In this document: positions 57,088 through 64,000 of the stretch, in pieces
How positions within the stretch are numbered: the stretch's first letter is position 1
How the letters are laid out: every line of letters starts with the position of its first letter
NCBI RefSeq assembly: GCF_007565055.1
Contig: NC_044554.1
Location: 142,103,463-142,167,462 of the forward strand
Length of the DNA stretch: 64,000 bases
DNA from: Rhinopithecus roxellana
Taxonomy: Eukaryota > Chordata > Mammalia > Primates > Cercopithecidae
Direction of reading: 5' to 3'
Notes under the pieces: generated by a model
The model's database searches: none
Seen by the model: the letters and a program-made list of their open reading frames with translations, nothing else
Told to the model about the DNA's origin: nothing
Translations under genes and position numbers: made by a program

Positions 57088-58119
57088 CTTTGTGGTTTTA
57101 TCTGTCTCTGGTCTTTGATGGTGGTGACGAACTGATGGGGTTTTGGTATAGGTGTCCTTCCTGTTTGATAGTTTTCCTTCTGACAGTCAGAAGGGCTCTC
57201 TGTTGGTCTGTTGGAGATTGCCTGAGGTCCACTCCAGACCCTGTTTGCCTGGGTATCAGCAGCAGAGGTTGCCGAAGATAGAATATTGCTGAACAGCGAG
57301 TGTACCTGTCTGATTCTTCCTTTGGAAGTGTCCTCTCAGGGGTGTACTCCACCCTGTGAGGTGTGGGGTGTCAGACTGCCCCTAGTGGGGGATTTCTCCC
57401 AGCTAGGCTACTCAGGGGTCAGGGACACACCTGAGCAGGCAGTCTGTCCGTTCTCAGATCTCAACCTCCGCGTTGGGAGATCCGCGGCTCTCCCCAAAGC
57501 TGTCAGACAGAGTCGTTCGCGTCTGCACCGGCTCCCGCTACTTCCCCTGTTGGTCTTCAGCTGTGCGCTGTCCCCAGAGGTGGAGACTACAGAGACAGGC
57601 AGGCTTCCTTGAGCTGCTGTGAGCTCCACCCAGTTCGAGCTTCCCAGCGGCTTTGTTTACCTACTTAAGCCTCAGCAATGGCGGGCGCCCCTCCCCCAGC
57701 CTCCCTGCTGCCTTGCGGATAGATCGCGGCAGACTGCTGTGTTAGCAGTGAGGGAGGCTTCGTGGGCGTGGGACCCTCCCGGCCAGGTGTGGGATATATT
57801 CTCCTGGAATGCCTGTATGCTTACAGCGCAGTATTGGGGTGGGAGTTACCCGATTTTCCAGGTGTTGTGTGTCTCAGTTCCCCTGGCTAGGAAAACGGAT
57901 CCCCTTCCCCCTTGCGCTTCCAGGTGAGGCGATGCCTCGCCCTGCTTCAGCTCTCGCTGGTCAGGCTGCAGCAGCTGACCAGCACCGATTGTCCGGCACT
58001 CCCTAGTGAGATGACCCCAGTACCTCAGTTGAAAATGCAGAAATCACCGGTCTTCTGTGTCGCTCGCGCTGGGAGTTGGAGACTGGAGTTGTTCCTATTC
58101 GGCCATCTTGCTCCGCCCC
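57088..58119 (-). promoter_or_regulatory. L1 5' UTR with internal promoter
   Basis: The 1032-base 5' UTR of the intact L1 is complete. A YY1-type word (AAGATGGC on the element strand, plus-strand GCCATCTT at 58102-58109) sits about ten bases from the start, where YY1 is known to set L1 transcription initiation. The region is CpG-rich compared with the flanks, so methylation is the likely control. On the antisense (plus) strand the ORF0-type ATG at about 57678 ('cagcaATGGCGGGC') is followed by TAG after 14 codons. Confidence 0.85.
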
Positions 58120-58409
58120 TAATTTAATTTTTTGAGACGGAGTCTCTCTCTGTCGCCCAGGCTGGAGTGCAGTGGTGTGATCTTAGCTCACTGCAAGCTC
58201 CTGGGTTCACGCCATTCTCCTGCCTCAGCCTCCCAAGTAGCTGGGACTACAGGCGCCCACCACCACGCCCGGCTAATTTTTTGTATTTTTAATAGAGACG
58301 GGGTTTCACCATGTTAAGCCAGGATGGTCTCGATCTCCTCCCTTCGTGATCTGCCCGCCTCGGCCTCCCAAAGTGCTGGGATTACAGGCGTGAGCCACCA
58401 CACCCAGCC
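58120..58409 (-). mobile_element. AluY/S, minus strand, split by the L1
   Basis: The Alu body runs from 'gagacggagtctctctctgt' (58134) to 'accacacccagcc' (58409). Its T-tail was the L1 landing site, so the rest of the tail ('ttttaatttaatttaat') now lies left of the L1 at about 51892-51930. Its own target-site duplications are 51876-51891 and 58410-58425. About eight bases are missing near 58198 compared with a standard Alu ('caagctcctgggttcac'). Confidence 0.92.
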
Positions 58410-59030
58410 TGTTGTGGCTGTTTCTAAGAGAAAGCATTCTCTTAAGTTTGTGTGGTATAACAGGTTTTTAAACTTGTAATTCTTTTTAACCAAATTAGAA
58501 GAGAGGGAAGGCTTAGCAGGAATGATATCTCCTTTCAAGGTGAACCAAGATTCTCTGAGTAAAATAATAGGACATCCAACGTTCAGTTTTAGAAGTTCTA
58601 CATTAGCTAGTCATTAAAAATAAATAAAAAGTCTAATTTATCTCCAAAAAGGAAGATATTACATAAGAAATTTCTGAGGAATGGTGATTTTCTTACTTTT
58701 GAATATATGAATACTTCTTAGTTTTATTATATGAAGGAAATCCCTAACTTCAAGTCAAACCTAATTTTTTAAAAATTCCAAATTTGCTATGTCTATCTAT
58801 ATTTATAGACGAATTCAATACTTGAAATTAAAAGAGAAATGTAAGTACTCTTTAAAAATTATAAATGGCCAGAAGAACACACAAAGAATAAAGGGGAAAA
58901 CGATTCTGGAACCCTAGAAATATCATTTTAGTCTTTGAATCTCTGCAGACCCTTCATAAAAACAGAAAAGGCAAGGAGGATATCAAAACCAAAAACCTAC
59001 AGACATTACCTACTATAAAACCAATATTTG
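58410..59030. other. Unassigned AT-rich sequence
   Basis: Starts with the right Alu target-site duplication (58410-58425). Nothing else recognised. Confidence 0.4.
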
Positions 59031-59143
59031 GGAGGGTGAGGCATGAGAATCATTTGAACCTGGGAGGCGTAGGTTGTGGTGAGCTGAGATCATGCCACTG
59101 CACTCCAGCCTGGGCAACAGAGTGAAACAGTGTCTAAAAAAAA
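59031..59143 (+). mobile_element. Alu right-monomer fragment
   Basis: Only the second half of an Alu: 'gggagggtgaggcatgagaa' through 'ctccagcctgggcaacagag' to a short A-tail. 5'-truncated copy or free right monomer. Confidence 0.85.
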
Positions 59144-59749
59144 TAATATTAGTGGGTAGGGATAAATTGGTAGCACATATAAAGACACACACAGTTTAAG
59201 AAACTGTAGGAAAAAATGGGAGTAAACCAAGAAAGACAGAAAACAGCAAAATCATCATCAGATACTTTCTGGATACCTTAGCAGGCCATTCCATTCTGGG
59301 AATAGCAACAAAAACTAGCTGAAAAATGTCATGAGATAAATTTACCTTTATAAGAGAAGAGAAAAAGTATATAAAACTAGATAAATCCTTCCCCAAGGGA
59401 GGATTTTTCCCTTTCCCAAGGGATAAATCCTTTGTAGATAGATAAATCCCTTTCCCAAGGGATAAATCCTTTGTAGGCTTTAATTCAAAGTTGAAAACAA
59501 AGAAGCCACATGAAGGTCCTCTGCTAAGGATATCTGGGGGTATGAATCCAAAGTACATTCAAACCAATAAACAGAAGCACCCTAGTATGTTAAAGCACCA
59601 ACCTGAGAAGTCTAGATAGACCAAAAGACGTGCACTAGAAACAAAGGAAAGACAAAGTACAGGCAAAGCACGGCCACAGAGGTGTTATTTTGACTCATCC
59701 CTTCCTCCTAAAACTAGAGAAAGCTCTTTTACTTAAAAAGCAACAATAG
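59144..59749. other. Unassigned sequence with local duplications
   Basis: Holds the second copy of the 83-bp segment (59317-59399) and, directly after it, a 39-base tandem unit (59411-59449, repeated from 59450) built from 'ctttcccaagggataaatcc'. No gene recognised. Confidence 0.5.
59317..59399. repeat. 83-bp segment duplicated from or to 50703-50785
   Basis: 79 of 83 positions agree with 50703-50785, and the flanks differ. Here the 3' end was further amplified into 39-base tandem units. Confidence 0.9.
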
Positions 59750-60053
59750 GGCTAGGTGCAGCAGCCATGCCTGTATTTCTGCCCTTTGGGAGGCCAGCGT
59801 GAGAGGATCACTTGAGACCAGGAGTTTGGGACCAGCCTGGGCAATATATGGAGACTCCTCTCTCTACAAAAAGGAAGAAAAAAACTAGCTGGGCATTGCA
59901 GTGTGTGCCTGTGGTCCCAGCTACTCTGGAAGATGAGGTGGGAGGATCGCTTGAGCCCAGGAGGCCAAGGCCAAGGCTACAGTGAGCCATGATAGTAGCA
60001 GTGCACTCCACCCTGGGTGACAGAGCAAGACCCTGTCTCAAAAATATATATAT
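59750..60053 (+). mobile_element. AluJ, plus strand
   Basis: Dimeric Alu from 'gggctaggtgcagcagccat' to 'gcaagaccctgtctcaaaa', with AluJ-age divergence and a small internal repeat 'ggccaaggccaagg' near 59965. Confidence 0.9.
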
Positions 60054-60179
60054 TATTTGATACATTAATGACAGAAAGAAAGAAAAAGAAAAGACTAAAA
60101 AGCAAAATAATATCCCTACAGGAAACACATGCACATCAGAAACACCCAGTCATAAAGTAAATAAATACTGTAACCCAAT

Positions 60180-60900
60180 ATTTAATAAGCTAAAAGAAAT
60201 TAAGAAAATGACAGAACTATAAAAGTCAGACTTGGAATAACTTAGAAACAAGGTGATGAGAAGAGAAAAAATTTAAAAAATATTTCAGAAATGAAGACTA
60301 AATTAGAAAAAAACACAAAAGGTAATGAATGAACAGAAATAAAAGATGGAAAGTAAGAAAATTAAGAAGAAATTAAGAGATTAGAAAAACTCAAGAGAAG
60401 GTAATAGCTGTAGATGGCCAAAGAATATGTAAGCTTCATGCAACAGGAATCTCTGAAGAAAACTGAAGTAACCAAACAGAAAATACTGAAGAAATAATGT
60501 CATACAAAAATATTTGAAACTACACAGAAGAATCTACTATGTACCTAGCAATATCAGCCAAAATGACCATAATTAAGAAACCTGTAGTAAAACAAATAGA
60601 CTTTAAAGGAAAAGAATTATTTGAGCATCCAGGCAAACAGACGAAATCACTTATAAGGCAAAGAAAGTCAGATTTTCATCACACTTGACCAAAATACTTT
60701 ATGACAAAAGAAAATAGATTGGCATATCGAAGATACTCAACAAAAAATTACTGAATCAAGACTGTTTTTAATCTAGCCAAAACCACCTTGAAGATTTTGA
60801 GCAAAAGAATAATTTTATTCACATGGAAGAACTTGGGAATACTGTGCCCATGAGCCCTCACTCATTGGAGGATTAGTTCCAGAAAGCCGAAATGATTTTT
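60180..60900 (+). mobile_element. HAL1/L1M ORF1-type fragment
   Basis: Plus-strand text resembling HAL1, a half-L1 that encodes only an ORF1-like protein: 'attatttgagcatccaggca', 'aagtcagattttcatcaca', 'atgacaaaagaaaatagat'. Decayed, with no open frame. Confidence 0.5.
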
Positions 60901-61239
60901 AAGATATCAACATAAGGATTTGTAGTGACTATTACATATATATTTACTTATATGACTAAGAATAATGGTTTGAGGGAGAAAGTATAGTAGGTAATGACAG
61001 TAATGTAAGAATATATACAGTAAGAAAGTTCACTGTCATTTTTCAGCTATAAACTTTAAGTTAAAGCGTACTAATTCAAATTAGATTCTTCAGAAAGGAG
61101 GAGGTAGAAGGCACTGGTTAATTTGTTAATTTTAACAACTCATGTATCTATATAGCACTAAAGTATGAGAACTAACAGTCTGTACTATCTAATACTGTCA
61201 CACCACTCTGTCAACTTCTCATTGAAAGTTTAATTATAG
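60901..61239. other. No recognised feature
   Basis: AT-rich DNA, perhaps the decayed tail of the HAL1-like element. Nothing supported. Confidence 0.35.
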
Positions 61240-61448
61240 TTCAAATTCATTGAAAACGTACTGCATGCCAGATGCTTCTCTAAGCACTTTAAATATATTC
61301 ATTTTATTCAACTCACCCAGCAACTTTAGAAAGTAGATGTTATTAACATTTTCAATGTACAGATAAGGAAATTAGGAAACAGAGCTGACATCCAAAATAC
61401 AAGCAGTCTGATATCAGACCTGTTCTCTTTTCAACTGCGCTATCATGG
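61240..61448 (-). mobile_element. MIR SINE
   Basis: Reverse-strand MIR order: 'catgccagatgcttctcta', 'gcactttaaatatattcat', 'gtacagataaggaaattag', 'atatcagacctgttctctt', followed by 'aattacacagctaatgg'. Confidence 0.75.
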
Positions 61449-61465
61449 TAAAATTACACAGCTAA

Positions 61466-61579
61466 TGGATGTGGTGGAGGCTGAGGCAGGAGAATCACTT
61501 GAACCCAGACGATGGAGGTTGCAGTGAGCTGAGATTGCACCACTGCACTCTAGCCTGGCGACAGAGTGAGACTCCATCT

Positions 61580-61610
<31 letters not shown>
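61466..61610 (+). mobile_element. 5'-truncated Alu with clear target-site duplication
   Basis: Only the end of the right monomer ('ggaggctgaggcaggagaat' to 'gactccatctc') and about 34 A. Duplications AAAATTACACAGCTAA (61450-61465) and AAAATTACAAAGCTAA (61611-61626) differ at one base, so truncation happened at insertion. Confidence 0.92.
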
Positions 61611-61616
<6 letters not shown>

Positions 61617-61626
61617 ACAAAGCTAA

Positions 61627-62029
61627 AATGAACTTTTACCCTCTGCTTTTGATGAGAATTATGTACGTTGTTAAAAGGTCATCCCATGTTGAACATAAAC
61701 TCTGATTAGAAGTTATATATTTTAATGAAAACAGGGTAATTAATTAAAATATACAAAAATAAGTTTGGCAAATAAAATGCTTGAAAGTTGTCATAAAAAT
61801 AATTAATGGCAGTGCTTGGTGGTAAAATTTATAAAAAGTTCCTATAGACACCCTTACACTTATTGCATCTTCTATTTTCCTAGCCCTAATATTAGATATG
61901 AGTTTAACTAGGAAGTTGGTTGCTTCACATTCACTCGCTTTTCCAATATCATGATTATTTCATCTTTTGTCATCATGTCTCTTATTTTCCCCCTCCCTCT
62001 TCTTAATCTCTCTAATCTTCATAGAGTCT
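61627..62029. other. No recognised feature
   Basis: AT-rich unique-looking DNA. Confidence 0.4.
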
Positions 62030-62210
62030 ACAAACTTTACTAAGCATCTAGCATGTGCTGGCCACCATGCCTCTTAAGACAAGTCTCAGCCTTATGTTGG
62101 GGAGTGCAGGCATCAGACAGGGCTTCCTAAAGGACATCACACATGGAGACTGGAAGAAAATCCGCAAAAGGAATGAAAAGGGTGACAGAGTATGTTTCAG
62201 ATCCTAACTG
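62030..62210 (-). mobile_element. L2 LINE fragment
   Basis: Reversed L2-like text: 'actaagcatctagcatgtgc', 'ggcttcctaaaggacatcac', 'gagactggaagaaaatcc'. Diverged. Confidence 0.45.
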
Positions 62211-62356
62211 CTGGCAGACCAAAGGATCTCATCGAGGCAAAATAATAAGAACATTACGATTAAAGGATTTTTATGGTTTTTTTCAAGAAAGATATCTTTA
62301 TGCTATAAAAGTTTTTGGCAATCAAAATTTATCAAACTCAGTCTTTGAATACTTAC

Positions 62357-62454
62357 ATTTAATTCACTTTTTAGCACTTCTTCAAGAAGATGACCTACAT
62401 GTTTGTTATCTTCTTTTGAATCCATAACTACACAAATCTCTTGGGAAATTATCT
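62357..62454 (-). CDS. Internal exon of an unidentified gene
   Basis: On the minus strand 98 bases lie between a very strong acceptor, a long T-run ending TTTCATTTCAG|, and a strong donor, AAAT|GTAAGTA. Two bases are followed by 32 open codons ending in phase 0. The frame contains 'SQEICVVMDSKEDNKHVGHL' followed by an acidic, helix-like 'LEEVLKSELN'. Phase 0 fits the start of the 38063-38155 exon, giving one uninterrupted frame over three exons. If joined directly, the intron between them is about 24 kb and contains the intact L1. Product not recognised. Confidence 0.8.
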
Positions 62455-62533
62455 CTGAAATGAAAAAAAAAAGAGTTTTAAGTTTCAAACAAAACATGTA
62501 ACAAGGCCCTAGGATGCTGAAACATAAACTTAC

Positions 62534-62553
62534 CTGATGTTCTTAGCTGTTGA
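62534..62553 (-). CDS. Possible 20-base microexon
   Basis: A strong donor, CATCAG|GTAAGTT, lies upstream of the 62357-62454 exon on the minus strand. In the only phase that fits that exon the frame is open back to the acceptor-like CCCTATTCTTAG|, which would make a 20-base exon (T, six codons, G). A longer exon in this phase meets TGA. The donor is convincing; the acceptor choice is not. Confidence 0.35.
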
Positions 62554-63534
62554 CTAAGAATAGGGAGGTTTTGATTTCAGGCCAAGTGGAGTAATCTGTG
62601 TACACAATGAGATGGCCCTGATTCAGTTTACTACCCAAGTCCATAAATCTGTCCATTAAACACTCTGTGGGTGAAGAACCAGCCATTGTGCAACTAACAG
62701 AAATAAGATATTTTAGGATGCATTCAGAAGGGAGTAACTAGAGGTGACAACCATTTGAAGTTCAGCAATTCAATCCTTCCATGTTTATAAGGAGTCTCCC
62801 AGAACCTAACAGATTTCTACTTCTCAAACAGATTCATTCTTTAGGCCATAGGTTATCTCCTGGGCACAGATTCATTGTGTCATCCAGTGCGCTGGTTAAG
62901 TACATTGTGTTCCTTGACATTCCTCTAGATTTTCAATTCAATACAATTAATTTCCTGTTTTGACTATTGGAAAAAGCAACTGAAAGAATTTTCTTCACAT
63001 CTAAAAGACTTGAGATGGTCTGGTTTAAAATTTATAAACTATGTGACACAGTAATAGTCATGTCACCTCTGGAAAACCTGCATGCATTCTTCCAAAAGAT
63101 ATGAAGTCCTCTTCTACAGCAGGCAAATCAGAAGGCACCTTGATTCAAGGTAACTTGACCTCTTGTTATCATGATACCAAGTTCAACCATGAGCTGAAGT
63201 CTGAGTAGAATTTTTCTTAATCCACATCTTTCTGCCTTATAATTAACACCAATTCTTCAAAGTCTCAGGCATCCTATAGAGAAATTGCCTATATAGCTGC
63301 CAGTTAAAGAGCCATTACACAGCATTATATCATGGATTAAGAAAACAAAGTCTAATTTTAAGATAGGATTCCTGAATCAAAAGGATGTTTAGCTTTTGAC
63401 CCAACTGCTTCCTACCTGAGCAACTCTGTAAAATATGATCCATATAAATCACTGATGTAGCAATGGCTAATATTTCTTTCAAGCAAAGCCAGGGAGAACA
63501 GGTTATTGAAAATAATATCACCAGTTAATAGCAC
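62554..63534. other. Mostly unassigned sequence
   Basis: No repeat recognised. A weak minus-strand exon candidate lies at 63416-63475 (donor CTCAG|GTAGGA, poor acceptor). Another open frame, about 47 codons starting 'MAGSSPTECLMDRF', lies at roughly 62545-62690 without clear support. Confidence 0.4.
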
Positions 63535-63740
63535 TGCTATTACTACCTCCTACTTAACAAGAATATTATGTATTCCAGGAGCTATATGTTACATATGAAT
63601 ACGAATCCTCATGATGACCATACAAGATCAGTATCATTCTGAATCTATGTAACAGATTCAGGAAGCTTGAATTCAGAGAAGTAACTTGGCCAAGGCCACA
63701 GGGACATGAGTAGTTGAAAAAAGATTCAAATCCAAAAAAA
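63535..63740 (-). mobile_element. MIR SINE
   Basis: Reverse-strand MIR order: 'aggagctatatgttacatat', 'aatcctcatgatgaccata', 'agattcaggaagcttgaat', 'gagaagtaacttggccaagg', 'ccacagggacatgagtagt'. Confidence 0.7.
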
Positions 63741-64000
63741 AAAAAAAAATCTGCATTTCTGAGTTACATGATGCTAATAAAATTCAACATAATTAAAAAC
63801 ACAAATGAATGTTTTAGACAGTAAATGCTATAGAACATCATTGTGGAGAGAGAAACTGGAGACAAGATCAGATAACTCTAAAATACAATGAGCTAGGAGC
63901 TCACTCTTGAAAGGGGAATAGGTTTTGCTTAGGAGTGGGAAAACGGAGCTTTCAAACAATCAGAAATGATAAGAAAGAAACAAGATTTTAATGTGTATTG
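63741..64000. other. No recognised feature
   Basis: AT-rich DNA to the end of the window. Confidence 0.4.

Larger units (their letters stand above)
51931..58119 (-). mobile_element. Full-length L1 with both ORFs intact, minus strand
   Basis: About 6.2 kb complete element. It starts at 58119 with GGGGCGGAGCAAGATGGC, followed by a 1032-base 5' UTR, ORF1 (57087-56071), a 63-base spacer, ORF2 (56007-52180), and a 3' UTR with a C-rich (G-rich on the element strand) tract at 52095-52124. The AATAAA at the end runs into an A-tail (T at 51925-51949). Target-site duplications TAATTTAATTTTTT lie at 51917-51930 and 58120-58133. The target was the A-tail of a reversed Alu, and the cut site reads TC/AAAAAA on the element strand, close to the L1 endonuclease preference TT/AAAA. 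No coding lesion is visible, so it is a candidate active source element of an Old World monkey L1 lineage. Confidence 0.97.

Noticed and set aside
53663..57927. Many plus-strand frames over the intact L1
   Set aside because: They are antisense shadows of ORF1, ORF2 and the 5' UTR. Only the ORF0-type start has known precedent, and it is 14 codons in this copy.
62545..62690. Frame starting 'MAGSSPTECLMDRF' as a first exon
   Set aside because: It ends in TAA before the strong donor at 62533, and its phase does not fit the next exon.
63416..63475. 60-base minus-strand exon with donor CTCAG|GTAGGA
   Set aside because: Acceptor TTGAAAG is poor, and the leaving phase does not match the next candidate.

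Overview
This is nuclear DNA from a primate, most likely an Old World monkey. It is AT-rich, gene-poor and packed with Alu, L1, MIR, L2, MaLR and Tigger repeats. The youngest Alus (28021 and 16585) carry the AluY changes I associate with cercopithecid AluYR. The two youngest L1s encode an ORF1 protein clearly different from human L1PA1. The species call is inference from repeats only.

Layout. 1-13 kb holds an old, internally deleted L1M on the minus strand, two MaLR LTRs, an ORF1-type L1M/HAL1 piece, L2 and hAT fragments. 13-19 kb holds Alus, MIRs and a THE1-type LTR. 19.6-25.8 kb is a full-length young L1 on the plus strand, broken by two frameshifts, one stop codon and an endonuclease active-site change. 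26.6-28.8 kb is a minus-strand Tigger1 DNA transposon hit by a young AluY. 29.6-35.4 kb is one older plus-strand L1, proven by matching target-site duplications, into which an Alu and then a 5'-inverted (twin-primed) L1 were inserted with a large deletion. 36.5-46 kb holds a TA microsatellite grown from an Alu tail, then MIR, L2, MER5 and Tigger-like pieces. 51-58.4 kb is an ERV1-type LTR followed by a nest: a minus-strand Alu whose A-tail was the target for a complete L1 with both ORFs open (ORF1 338 aa, ORF2 1275 aa). 59-64 kb holds Alu, HAL1-like, MIR and L2 debris.

Genes. Besides the L1 proteins, the minus strand carries three well-formed internal exons (62357-62454, 38063-38155, 37534-37626). 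Each has a strong acceptor and a GTAAGT-type donor, and their phases fit together into one open frame of about 94 codons. I do not recognise the protein. If the exons are joined directly, the intact L1 sits in a roughly 24 kb intron in the same direction as the gene, and the broken plus-strand L1 lies downstream of the last supported exon in antisense. Weaker exon candidates are listed with low confidence. No tRNA, rRNA, CRISPR array or bacterial feature was seen.

The most notable items are the apparently intact L1 with its readable insertion history, the composite twin-primed L1 locus, the unidentified spliced gene, and an ORF0-like antisense frame that runs out of the broken L1 into flanking DNA.
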